64,000 nt of DNA. It comes from an uncultured Verrucomicrobiota bacterium (GTDB lineage: Bacteria; Verrucomicrobiota; Verrucomicrobiia; Opitutales; Opitutaceae). The notes below the pieces were generated by a model. It saw only the letters and a list, made by a program, of their open reading frames with translations. It was not told the origin of the DNA and ran no database searches. How positions within the stretch are numbered: position 1 is the first letter of the stretch; each line of letters begins with the position of its first letter. The DNA lies in NCBI GenBank assembly GCA_903904685.1, contig CAIVDS010000045.1, forward strand, positions 22,410-86,409. The letters are read 5' to 3'. Below, in pieces: positions 1 to 8,184 of the stretch. Made by a program: the position numbers and the translations under genes.

Positions 1-472
1 CGGTGAAAGTCTTCACGCGGGCGAATGAGCCCATGCTGGCGTTGATCACTTTTTGCGAAAACAGGTCGGCGCAGTCGGGTGAGAGCAATACGCGGTCAAA
101 CGCGAACCAATCGGCCACACGCAGGAGCGTGCCCACGTTGCCAGGATCCTGAATGCCGTCGAGCGCGAGAGTGAGGCCGCGCGTGAATTCGTCCGCCTTT
201 GCCACTGATCGCACGATGCGGCCTACCGCAAAAATTTCAGAAGGAGTTGGCAGGTGGCTGATACGCGCCATCTCCGCGGTGGTTATCTCGATGGATCGCG
301 CGCTGGTCGGCCCAGCCCATGCAGGTGCAGTATAAAATTCGACGAATGTCGTGCCGACGGCGAGCAGTTCAGCGATGACCTTGGGATTCTCGACGACGTA
401 AAGGCCCTCCGCTTCGCGGTGTTTTTTTTCGCGCAGGGAGCACAGTCGGGTGATCTGGGCCTTGGTTAGCAT
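1..472 (-). CDS. TrmH/SpoU-family RNA 2'-O-methyltransferase (3' end outside window)
   Basis: This is a minus-strand gene absent from the ORF track because its stop lies beyond base 1. I translated it by hand from the ATG at 472: it starts MLTKAQITRLCSLREKKHR, the usual N-terminal substrate-binding segment of SpoU methylases. It then reaches LDGIQDPGNVGTLLRVADWF, which is the SAM-knot motif 1 (the N and R that form the 2'-O-methylation active site), and continues NASMGSFARVKTF near the window edge. Members methylate ribose 2'-OH in rRNA or tRNA in the cytoplasm. About 157 of the expected 260 or so residues are inside the window. The family is clear. The exact target (RlmB-, TrmH- or TsnR-like) cannot be told. 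No Shine-Dalgarno precedes the start. Confidence 0.85.
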   Translation of the reverse strand, partial: MLTKAQITRLCSLREKKHREAEGLYVVENPKVIAELLAVGTTFVEFYTAPAWAGPTSARSIEITTAEMARISHLPTPSEIFAVGRIVRSVAKADEFTRGLTLALDGIQDPGNVGTLLRVADWFAFDRVLLSPDCADLFSQKVINASMGSFARVKTFT

Positions 473-582
473 CCGGCGAGCAAGAGCCGCTGCGCCCCGG
501 AAGGCAATTTCAGGAAACGTTTTGTTTTTGCTCTCGTCCGTTCTCGCTGCGATGTCTTTAGGCGAACCTTCTCGACTTCCCT

Positions 583-825
583 ATGAACGCAAAAATATTT
601 TTTCGCACTCTGGGTTTCCTGCTTATTCTTTTACTGGTGATCCTGATCAGCACGGAGAACATCCAGCAGATTGACTTCCACTTCTCTCTCCTGCGCGACA
701 AGCCGGTCCGTGCACCGGCGGCTTTCGTGTATTTCGCGCTGTTTGCAGTCGGTGTTGTGGGGGGCACTCTTTTGCACGGTGGCGGCTCCGGAGGAGCAGC
801 CGGTTCTTCCAGGAGCAAAAAATAA
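583..825 (+). CDS. LapA-domain-like small inner-membrane protein
   Basis: An 80-residue protein with two predicted membrane helices (about residues 6-24 and 46-65) separated by a short polar segment, IQQIDFHFSLLRDKPV, and ending in a Gly/Ser/Lys-rich cytoplasmic tail. This layout (helix, the phrase NxQxVxFxF-like, helix, basic tail) fits the LapA/DUF1049 family, whose best studied members act with LapB in lipopolysaccharide assembly. The match is by layout and the central motif only. It stands 42 bases before the next gene on the same strand and may be co-transcribed with it. Start ATG chosen as the only one giving the full first helix; no Shine-Dalgarno is visible. Confidence 0.6.
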   Translation: MNAKIFFRTLGFLLILLLVILISTENIQQIDFHFSLLRDKPVRAPAAFVYFALFAVGVVGGTLLHGGGSGGAAGSSRSKK

Positions 826-867
826 CCGCCCGCTTGCGCCTCGTCGTTTCCTTAACCCAACCTTCAC

Positions 868-2073
868 ATGAAACGCATCGCTTCCGTCTGTCTGGTGCTT
901 GTCCTTTTCGCCGCCCCTCTCCAGGCCGTCGCGTCGGATTCCCTCTCTGCGCCCGTTGTGGATAAATCGCCGGCATCTCCCGTCGCGCATGCGGTCAGCA
1001 CGGTGACCGGCATCGCCATCTCCCCGTTGCTTGGCACGGGCGCGTATGGCGCCTACCAGTGGTATGCCGCTAAGACATCCGAGCAGAAGGCGGCGTTGCC
1101 ATGGTATGCGCAGACTGCTTTTTGGCTGCCCGCGTTGCTTCTCGTAGGGGCCTGCGCCGCCAAGGACAGTCTTGGTGCTGTTCTCCCTCCCGGGATGAAG
1201 AAGCCTCTCGATGTTCTCGAAACTATCGAAAACAAAGCCACCGGCCTTGTCGCCGCCGGCGCGGTCGTGCCGTTCACGATGGGTACGCTGTCGAAGATGA
1301 TTGCCGATTATCACGTCGCGCATCCGGTGATGCCCTCGTCTGGGCTCGCGACCATCCTGCTCGGGTCCATCGACTGGTCGTGGTTGCTCAACATCCTCAC
1401 CGTCCCCCTCGGCATCGCGGTCTTCGCGCTGGTGTGGATGGCTTCGCACGCGATCAACGTTCTTATCCTTCTCAGCCCATGGGGGGCGATTGATGCCGCG
1501 CTCAAGGGCGCTCGTACCGCCCTGCTTGGGCTCATCACAATCACCGCCACGCTCAATCCTTGGCTGAGTGCGATCCTTTCGCTCGTCGTCATTGTGATTG
1601 CCTATTTTGTTGCCGGTTGGGCCTTCCGTCTCACCGTCTTCGGCTCGATTTTTTCATGGGAATTCCTCACCGGACGGAAGACCCGGTTCACTCCGGGTCA
1701 GAGCGAAAACAAACTCTTTTCCGGTGCCCGGCTGACAAAAGACAATGTGCCGGTGCGCAGTTATGGTCGCCTCCTCAACGAGCCTGAAAGCGGGAAATTG
1801 ACCTTTGCCTATAAGCCTTGGCTCATCCTTGCCGAGCGCACCGTCACGGTGTCGCTGTCCTCGCCTTCCGTGGGCAAGGGATTCTTTTTCTCAACGATTC
1901 GTGACGGCGATCGTACCGCCTTTATCCTTCCGCCGCGTTACCGCGGCCACGAGGATGCCGTCGCTCGCATTTACCATCTTTCAGGCGGTGTGCAGGATGC
2001 CGGCCTGCTCAAGGCCTGGGGTTCCATAAAAGAGCTTTTCGGTGGCAGCGCGGCCAAGGCGCAGGTGACGTAA
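868..2073 (+). CDS. Multi-pass membrane protein of unknown function with signal peptide
   Basis: A 401-residue protein that I do not recognise with certainty. It starts with a signal peptide (MKRIASVCLVLVLFAAPLQA) and then has several hydrophobic segments, at about 43-62, 85-100, 130-145, 168-195 and 215-255. A more polar C-terminal domain of roughly 140 residues follows. The phrases ISPLLGTGAYGAYQWY and KKPLDVLETIENKATG recall small membrane proteins of the DUF4126 type, but that is weak. It follows the LapA-like gene closely on the same strand, so an envelope role is plausible. No catalytic motif is visible. Confidence 0.7.
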   Translation: MKRIASVCLVLVLFAAPLQAVASDSLSAPVVDKSPASPVAHAVSTVTGIAISPLLGTGAYGAYQWYAAKTSEQKAALPWYAQTAFWLPALLLVGACAAKDSLGAVLPPGMKKPLDVLETIENKATGLVAAGAVVPFTMGTLSKMIADYHVAHPVMPSSGLATILLGSIDWSWLLNILTVPLGIAVFALVWMASHAINVLILLSPWGAIDAALKGARTALLGLITITATLNPWLSAILSLVVIVIAYFVAGWAFRLTVFGSIFSWEFLTGRKTRFTPGQSENKLFSGARLTKDNVPVRSYGRLLNEPESGKLTFAYKPWLILAERTVTVSLSSPSVGKGFFFSTIRDGDRTAFILPPRYRGHEDAVARIYHLSGGVQDAGLLKAWGSIKELFGGSAAKAQVT

Positions 2074-2506
2074 AACCACGGCAAATCTACCTAGATGCGC
2101 CTTAATCCCGGTATCACGAACCGATGGCTCATTTAAACGCTCAGGGCTTTTCGTTTCCGCTTCTTGGCCTGATGGTCGCGAGGAGTGCTCTACGACCAAT
2201 TTCAAAACTTGAGAACGCATTTGCTGCTGATTAGCATATGGGCTGCAGCCTGTTTTATTAAGAACGGCGTGAGGTTGCCTCAAATTGGCGGACACGAGTT
2301 GAGCTTTTAGGAAAGACTCAACGACGACAGCAAAGAAACAGCTTGGGCAACGCCGCGGAGCTATGACGAGGCGTTCAAGTTAGAAGCGGAACGCCTGTGG
2401 CAGGGTGGTGGCGTCATCGACAGCAAGATGGTCGTCAGGGCAACGCCCATGCCCAGAAGCGTGAAGAAAATCTGGGCGGGTAGTTTTGATGGAGACGGGT
2501 TTTATT
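2074..2506. other. Intergenic region of about 430 bases, convergent genes, low-GC island
   Basis: This stretch lies between two convergent genes. Its base composition is visibly more AT-rich than the flanks, and it has no open frame with a convincing start. It carries one short transposase-like reading segment (listed separately). No clear terminator hairpin or RNA gene was seen. The composition and relic suggest an old insertion and decay site. Confidence 0.4.
2340..2405 (+). pseudogene. Possible relic of an IS3-type transposase OrfA N-terminus
   Basis: In one frame the sequence reads SYDEAFKLEAERLWQGGG. This resembles the start of IS3-family OrfA helix-turn-helix proteins (typically R-x-Y-x-x-E/A-F-K-x-x-A-V-x-L). 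The similarity ends after about 20 residues and the frame then reads unrelated sequence to a stop near 2514. No inverted repeats are visible. It could equally be chance. Confidence 0.25.
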
Positions 2507-3715
2507 TCACCTGAATTTTAGCCAGCCATATTCCTTGGCGATGCACAGGATGATCTCGTCGGGAATTGATTCCCCCTTGCGGTCGTTGTAGAGCACCACG
2601 GCACCCTGCCTCGTCTCGACGGTGCCAGTGAACTGCGCCTGAAATCCGGCGTTGGTTCCGCTCGCGCGGAAAATCGCGTTGGGCTGGCCTGGTTTTTCCA
2701 GAACCAAACCCAGGCCCATCGTCTTCCATTGGCTGCCCGGGACGAGGGTCAGCATCTTGTCGACCGCGTCCTTGGAAAGGATCTTGGTCGAACGGCCGGC
2801 GTAGGTGTCCTGAACATCCATGATGAACCGAGCGAGGTCCTCCGCATTGGTCCATAAACCGGCGGGAGCCTTTTCGGGGTAATTATTCCATCCCCAAGGC
2901 AGATACTCAAACTTGCCGCTTTTCGCCATCGCGTCGTTCCAAGGGCCGAAGGCATGCGCGGCCAGCGCCACTTTGTCGGCCGGCAATGGGCACTCAAAGG
3001 TGCTGTTCACCATGCCGAGCGGCTTGAACACCGTATCGCGCATGTAGTCCTCAAAGGATTGGCCGGACACATCGATGAGCAGTTGCTGGATGATGCAGTA
3101 GCCGCCGCCCGAGTATTCCGTTTTGGTCCCGGGAACCCAGTTAACCCGGATGGGCGGCGTGGTGGCGGGCGGCTTGCCATTGAGAATATCAAGCAGGGAT
3201 GGAATGGGTTCGCCCTGATGATAGCCCCAGAAGCCGCCGATATTGATCCCGCCCATGTGTGCGATCAGTCGGCGCAATGTGACTTTCTCAACCTTGGTCA
3301 GTTCACTTTCAGGAACCTTCCACGACGTCAGTTTCGTGTTCACGTCGTCGTCCAGAACAAGGCGCTTTTCATCCACCAAATGAAGGGCTCCGACCGCCGT
3401 GAAAACTTTACTGATCGACGCCGCTTGGAACAACGTGCGTGGCGTCACCGGAATCTTACCGTCCGCATCCGCAAATCCATACCCTTTTACTTTCACGATC
3501 TTTCCCCCGTCAACAATCGCGATGCTCATCGCCTTAATTCCCGATTTCGCCATCGACTGGATGATGTAGTCGTCGATTTTGTCCGTCACCGGCGGAGCAG
3601 GGACACTTTGGGTGGCGGGAGGCGAACTTGTGGTTTCCGCAGCACGAGACGAACTCAGCAGGACAGAGCCCTGCGAGAGGAGAAGGGCCATGATCAGGAT
3701 CGGGGTCGTTTTCAT
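2507..3715 (-). CDS. Exported serine beta-lactamase-family hydrolase (class C/esterase type)
   Basis: A 402-residue protein with a signal peptide (about residues 1-25) followed by a beta-lactamase/transpeptidase-like fold. The SxxK nucleophile motif is S100-I-S-K103 in QAASISKVFTAVG. The second motif is Y201-S-G in TKTEYSGGGY, where classical class C enzymes have YxN. The segment LIAHMGGINIGG matches the usual LLSHTSGL-type turn. The C-terminal ASGTNAGFQAQF takes the place of the KTG/HxG strand. Members hydrolyse esters, D-amino-acid peptides or beta-lactams in the periplasm. The altered YSG makes an esterase or peptidase at least as likely as a true beta-lactamase. It lies just downstream of the moxR terminator, so it is probably its own transcription unit. 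Confidence 0.85.
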   Translation of the reverse strand: MKTTPILIMALLLSQGSVLLSSSRAAETTSSPPATQSVPAPPVTDKIDDYIIQSMAKSGIKAMSIAIVDGGKIVKVKGYGFADADGKIPVTPRTLFQAASISKVFTAVGALHLVDEKRLVLDDDVNTKLTSWKVPESELTKVEKVTLRRLIAHMGGINIGGFWGYHQGEPIPSLLDILNGKPPATTPPIRVNWVPGTKTEYSGGGYCIIQQLLIDVSGQSFEDYMRDTVFKPLGMVNSTFECPLPADKVALAAHAFGPWNDAMAKSGKFEYLPWGWNNYPEKAPAGLWTNAEDLARFIMDVQDTYAGRSTKILSKDAVDKMLTLVPGSQWKTMGLGLVLEKPGQPNAIFRASGTNAGFQAQFTGTVETRQGAVVLYNDRKGESIPDEIILCIAKEYGWLKFR

Positions 3716-3738
3716 ATTGAGGAGGAGTAAACTGAAAA

Positions 3739-3771
3739 GCCGCCGCGTCCTAAAACGCGGCGGCTCTTTTG
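3739..3771 (-). terminator. Strong hairpin terminator after moxR
   Basis: A perfect 11-bp stem, agccgccgcgt / acgcggcggct, with a 6-base loop (cctaaa). On the minus strand it is followed by CTTTTC, and on the plus strand by CTCTTTT, so it can work both ways. It sits 10 bases after the moxR stop and ends the ten-gene minus-strand run. It separates that run from the beta-lactamase-like gene. Confidence 0.85.
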
Positions 3772-3780
3772 CGCCTTGGC

Positions 3781-4812
3781 TCAGGCGGCCTTGGAATCGA
3801 CCGTCTCGGGCACAGATTTAAGGAGGCGGGCGACCATCTCGTCGGCATTCACGCCTTCGGCCTGAGCGGTGAAGTTCGTGTAAATGCGGTGCCGCAGCAC
3901 GGCACGGGCGACCGCTCGGACGTCTTCCACTGTCGCCTGCGGATTGCCGCGCAGGAGCGCACGGCTCTTCGCGCCAAGGGCCAGATACTGGCCGGCACGG
4001 GGACCAGCGCCCCACGCGATGAACTTCTTGGTCATCTCGGGCGCGGTCTCCTTGTTGGGATGAGTCGCGCTCACCAGGCGCACGATGTAGTTCAGCACAT
4101 GGTCGCTGATCGGCACCTGACGGACCGCCTTACGCAACTCGAGCACGTCTTGGCCGCTCAAGACCGACTCCGGAGTTGGCAGACCACCGGCGGTCGTGCT
4201 CTTGATGATTTGGTGCAATTCCAAGTCGGACGGGTAGTCGACGTAGAGGTTGAACATGAATCTATCGAGCTGCGCCTCGGGCAGAGGATAGGTGCCTTCT
4301 TGTTCGATGGGGTTCTGTGTGGCCATGACCATGAACGGCTCTTCAAGTTTGTAGGTCTTCTTGCCCACGGTGACGCTTTTTTCCTGCATTGCTTCCAGCA
4401 GCGCGGCTTGGGTCTTGGGAGGGGTGCGGTTTACTTCGTCGGCCAGGAGCAGGTTCGTGAAGACCGGGCCCTGCACAAAGACGAACTGCTTTTTACCGGT
4501 GACGTGATCCTCCTCAAGGATTTCGGTCCCGGTGATATCGCTTGGCATCATGTCGGGGGTGAACTGGATGCGCTTGAAGTTCATCGAGAGCGTTTTGGCG
4601 AGCGTGCTTACGAGGAGGGTTTTCGCGAGGCCGGGCACGCCCACGAGAAGGACGTGGCCGCCGGCGCACATGGCGATGAAAACCTGTTCGATCAGGTCTT
4701 CCTGCCCGACGATGACTTTGCGCAGCTCGACGAGCAGCTTTTCGCGTGCGAGACGTGCGGCCTCGATGGATGCGGCGGCGGTGGGGGTATTCAGGGTGCT
4801 TGGATTGCTCAT
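3781..4812 (-). CDS. MoxR-family AAA+ ATPase
   Basis: A 343-residue protein when started at MSNPSTLNTP. The ORF-track start at 4953 would overlap the upstream gene by 86 bases and adds an unlike N-terminus. Walker A is GVPGLAKT (58-65), Walker B is LLLADEVNR (121-129), and sensor 1 is in VMATQNPIEQEGTYPLPEAQLDRF, which is the MoxR hallmark. MoxR ATPases act as cytoplasmic chaperones that work with VWA-domain and DUF58 partners, all of which are encoded upstream in the same run. Unusually, moxR is the last gene here, about 24 kb after its likely partners, rather than first. The gene is followed at once by a strong terminator. Confidence 0.95.
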   Translation of the reverse strand: MSNPSTLNTPTAAASIEAARLAREKLLVELRKVIVGQEDLIEQVFIAMCAGGHVLLVGVPGLAKTLLVSTLAKTLSMNFKRIQFTPDMMPSDITGTEILEEDHVTGKKQFVFVQGPVFTNLLLADEVNRTPPKTQAALLEAMQEKSVTVGKKTYKLEEPFMVMATQNPIEQEGTYPLPEAQLDRFMFNLYVDYPSDLELHQIIKSTTAGGLPTPESVLSGQDVLELRKAVRQVPISDHVLNYIVRLVSATHPNKETAPEMTKKFIAWGAGPRAGQYLALGAKSRALLRGNPQATVEDVRAVARAVLRHRIYTNFTAQAEGVNADEMVARLLKSVPETVDSKAA

Positions 4813-4867
4813 AGGTAAAGGGATGGTTGAGTGAGTTAAGAAATCAGACAGCGTGAAAAGTGGTTTC

Positions 4868-5443
4868 TTATTGAGGCACGACAATGTTGAATTTGAGTTC
4901 GATCCATGGAGGGTGCTCGCGTTGAGACAGGCCGGCGTCCTGAGGGACCACAACCGGTTCGATGCGGATGTCCTTCGGCCCGCCTTCGCCGGGGCTGCGC
5001 CAGTGGAACGCGCCCGGATACATCCGCGAATAACCGTCGACCAGCGAGCCGAGGTGCGAGCCGGACGTGATTTTCCCGAGTAGTGCGGTGAACGTATATG
5101 TCTGGCCTAGGCGCAGGTCGCGCTTTACCGTGCCGGTGGGCGTGAGCGCAAGCGGCTGTCCGTCCACCTGAAGCCTGAGTAAGCCGGCCAGCAGCTTCGC
5201 CTGCGCGGTGAAAAATGCGTCAGCCTCGGCGTCGTCGATGTGTCCATCGCCGTTGGTATCCATCGCATGGAATTGCATGAGCACGGCGCGCTCGGTGAGG
5301 CCGAGGCGGTAACTCACGTTAAACATCCCGTCTTTGACCGACAGGCGGAACTCACGGTCAACATGGTCCACCGGCGACTCGTGCGCCCAGGCAACAGGAA
5401 CCAGCGCGGCCAGCAGGAGAAGAACGCGGGAAAAGGTGTTCAT
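4868..5443 (-). CDS. Secreted EF-hand protein
   Basis: A 191-residue exported protein when started at MNTFSRVLLLLAALVPVAWA, which is a clear signal peptide. The start is fixed by an ATGA overlap with the stop of the CBM9-HEAT gene and by AAGGAG seven bases upstream. One canonical calcium-binding EF-hand loop is present, DTNGDGHIDDAE (62-73). The rest (a beta-rich segment, QTYTFTALLGKI, ending in WIELKFNIVVPQ) is not recognised. Coupled translation suggests it works in the same complex as the large secreted proteins, perhaps as a calcium-responsive part. Confidence 0.8.
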   Translation of the reverse strand: MNTFSRVLLLLAALVPVAWAHESPVDHVDREFRLSVKDGMFNVSYRLGLTERAVLMQFHAMDTNGDGHIDDAEADAFFTAQAKLLAGLLRLQVDGQPLALTPTGTVKRDLRLGQTYTFTALLGKITSGSHLGSLVDGYSRMYPGAFHWRSPGEGGPKDIRIEPVVVPQDAGLSQREHPPWIELKFNIVVPQ

Positions 5444-8184
5444 GGTTTTTCTCCTTCCCGGCGAAGGCCATAGGCGAAGGCGGCCGGCAGCGGGTGGATG
5501 TCGAGGCCGGATGAAAGCAAGGCGGCTATCCACGGTGATTTTTGCAGGACCGCGAGGCGGTCCCGGTAGGCAGTCGGATTGGAGAAGGCGGCGGCCTGCA
5601 CCGCGCCTTGCAGCACGGCGAAGTCGGACGCGCCCAGCCCGGTTACGATCAGCGGGTCGTCGCGCTTGAGTTCAGCAAAGGCCAGCAGGCATGCCAGCTG
5701 GGTTCCGGGCGTGCCATCGGCGAAGCGTTGGCGCACCTCGGCCTCTGCGCCGGCGTCACCCTGCCGCAGGGCGGCGAGGGCTAGATAGAGGCGCACTTGC
5801 TCCAAGGTCTCCGGCACCAAGGGGGCCCCCTCGGGACTCTTGAAAAACGTTTCCGGGGTGCGGCGCAGTTTGGCGAGGGACTCGCGCGCGGTCGGCAGAG
5901 AATAGCGGCCGAGCGCCCATACGGCTTGGCCGCGCACGGGCATCGGCGCAGTCGGATCCTCGGCCAAGGAGACGAGCACCGGCACCGTGGCGGGCAAGTC
6001 GCGCCGGCTCGCGATATGACACAGTTGCGTGGCGAGGAACGGATCGGCGGTTCGCCCCAGCAGATCGGCCAGCCCTTGGCTGGCGGCGTCGCCTGGGATT
6101 TTTTCCAGCGCGAGCGCCAGCTTGAGCAGCACACCCACGTTTTGCTCGGTCTTCACCCAGCGCAGAAGCGGGGCGGCGAAACGCGTCTCGCCATACGCGC
6201 CGGCGGCATCGATCAGCGGCGGCTGCGCCTCGCCATTCTCCGAGACCATTGCAAAAATAGTGTCGGCGAGTTCCGGCACCGGCTGCGTGACGAGCGCATC
6301 CAGCGCCACACCCACCACGCCGCCGCCAGGTTCGTCCAGCGCGGCCTTGATGATCGCACCGCGTTGCGGCCACTTCATTTTGGCGACGGCGAACAAGATC
6401 GCGCGGCGCAGCGTGGTGTCGGTGGTGCGGTGGTAGACGTCGAGGATGGCTTGTCCGACCCTGGGTTCATCCGGCCATGACTGGGAGGCGGTGGCGAGGC
6501 GGGTTAGCACCGGGGTTTCCTGCTCGACGGCTGCGAGGCGGACGAAAGCGTCCAGGGATTTCGCGCCGGCTGGGGCGTCGGTGGCGGCCAGTCGGCCGAG
6601 GGTTTCGATGGCGACGGTGCGGACCTCCGGTTGTGGGGCCGAACATTGGGCCATCGCAAAATCCACGGCGCCCGTCGCGGAGGCGTCGGCGATCAGATGA
6701 AGAAGCGCCGCATCCGCCGCCGGATCGGCCGCGATGGCCGGGTTGGTGGACAGGGCTACGACAGCTTGGCGGAAAGCCGTTTCGTGCTGGCGTTCGCTAC
6801 GGGTTCGGAGCCACCAGCCGAGACTGTGCGAGATCAATGTCAGTTTCCCGAAGGCTGGCTTGGGGTTGGTGGCCTGGGAGTTGAGCCACTCGATCAAAGG
6901 CACGGGGGCGATGCCGACCATGGCCTCGGGGAGAGCGTCGGGCCATTTTTTCCAGGCGAGACCCACAGCAAGGCGATGTTGGTCGGCGACGCCCTCGGGT
7001 GTGTAAAACAGATGAAACGCCTCCGGCTGGTAGAGACGCAGGATTTCGCCGAAGGAACGACGGCTGTTGCCGACGGCGGCCATGATCTCGTGCAACGCCT
7101 CGGCACGGGCGGGCTTGCGCTCGTCGAGGAACTCCGCGCCGGCCAAGGCGGCGGCGATGCCGAGTTCGGAGGCGTCTTTCACCAGGGAGGCTGGGATCTC
7201 GGCGTCGTCGTCCTGATCCACCAATTGCTCGATCACGGTGCGGGTGGAGCCGGGGGAGTGTTTGAACTCGTAGCGCGGCCACATGTCCTGGGCCTTGTGG
7301 AACCAGTCGGGGATGGGGCCGGTGCCGGAGTGGTGATAACGGGTCTTCAGATCGCCGTCTTGCACTACGGCCAGCAGGCGCATCGTCTGGCCGGCCATCT
7401 TCCAAGGACCCGGCAGCCGGGGGCTGGTCTTGGTCGCCTTGATCCAAGTCTGCGAGGCGGAGGGAGCGCCGATGGATTTCCACGGGAGACGGATTTCAGC
7501 CGTGTAGCCCGTGTCGGTGTCGGACGGATCGTTGATCGTGGAGGGCGTGCCGTCGGCCTTGGGCTTGAGATGCACGGCCATCGCGACGGTATTCGGGCCG
7601 TCGTCCTCCAGATATTCCTGGCGGTTGAAAAGGATGCCGTAATTAACCATGGAACTCTTGGCGATGGGCCACGCGGGGTCGACGGTGACGCACCAAATGT
7701 CGTTGAACTGGTTGAGCGCGTTATGATGCAGCTCCCAGAAAAAAAGGGGATCGCCAAACGTGACGAAGAACTCGGCCACATCGACCTTGGAGTCCTTCTG
7801 AAAGATGACCGCGCCCTGCCGCTGGCGACCGGGCGGGCCCTTGCGGACGTCGGTGCCGAGGGCGACGAGATTGGTGTCGAAGGTTTCGTAGCCGATGTAG
7901 AGATACTGGCTGTCCCAAGTGTATTTTACCGTCATCCGGGGAACGTCGCTTTTCTCGCCGGCCTTGCCCACGAGGACGTTGACCGCCACCGGAATGGCGT
8001 CGCGCCAAGCTGGTTTGTCGAGGCGTCCGTCAATCACCAGAGGCGTGGTGGTTTCATACACCGGGGTGGCCGCCGTGCCGGTCGCAGGTTCAGCGGCGCC
8101 CTCCATGGGACCTCCGGGAGTCGGGTCATTCGCCCAGACGACGGAGGCGGCGAGCAGAAAAGCGAGCGTGGGAAAGGGTCTCAT
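5440..8184 (-). CDS. Secreted CBM9-like plus HEAT-repeat protein
   Basis: A 914-residue protein started at MRPFPTLAFLLAASVVWAND, a signal peptide; the longer ORF in the track is an artefact of read-through into the upstream gene. The start overlaps the upstream stop as ATGA. Residues about 40-290 look like a family 9 carbohydrate-binding/DOMON-type domain: VIDGRLDKPAWRDAIPV, TWDSQYLYIGYETFDTN, and later YTAEIRLPWKSIG. Residues about 430-910 are a long array of HEAT-like helical repeats (for example RTVAIETLGRLAATDA, QAVWALGRYSLPTARE). The combination suggests an exported scaffold that binds glycan at one end and protein at the other. No catalytic residues were found. Confidence 0.8.
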   Translation of the reverse strand: MRPFPTLAFLLAASVVWANDPTPGGPMEGAAEPATGTAATPVYETTTPLVIDGRLDKPAWRDAIPVAVNVLVGKAGEKSDVPRMTVKYTWDSQYLYIGYETFDTNLVALGTDVRKGPPGRQRQGAVIFQKDSKVDVAEFFVTFGDPLFFWELHHNALNQFNDIWCVTVDPAWPIAKSSMVNYGILFNRQEYLEDDGPNTVAMAVHLKPKADGTPSTINDPSDTDTGYTAEIRLPWKSIGAPSASQTWIKATKTSPRLPGPWKMAGQTMRLLAVVQDGDLKTRYHHSGTGPIPDWFHKAQDMWPRYEFKHSPGSTRTVIEQLVDQDDDAEIPASLVKDASELGIAAALAGAEFLDERKPARAEALHEIMAAVGNSRRSFGEILRLYQPEAFHLFYTPEGVADQHRLAVGLAWKKWPDALPEAMVGIAPVPLIEWLNSQATNPKPAFGKLTLISHSLGWWLRTRSERQHETAFRQAVVALSTNPAIAADPAADAALLHLIADASATGAVDFAMAQCSAPQPEVRTVAIETLGRLAATDAPAGAKSLDAFVRLAAVEQETPVLTRLATASQSWPDEPRVGQAILDVYHRTTDTTLRRAILFAVAKMKWPQRGAIIKAALDEPGGGVVGVALDALVTQPVPELADTIFAMVSENGEAQPPLIDAAGAYGETRFAAPLLRWVKTEQNVGVLLKLALALEKIPGDAASQGLADLLGRTADPFLATQLCHIASRRDLPATVPVLVSLAEDPTAPMPVRGQAVWALGRYSLPTARESLAKLRRTPETFFKSPEGAPLVPETLEQVRLYLALAALRQGDAGAEAEVRQRFADGTPGTQLACLLAFAELKRDDPLIVTGLGASDFAVLQGAVQAAAFSNPTAYRDRLAVLQKSPWIAALLSSGLDIHPLPAAFAYGLRREGEKP

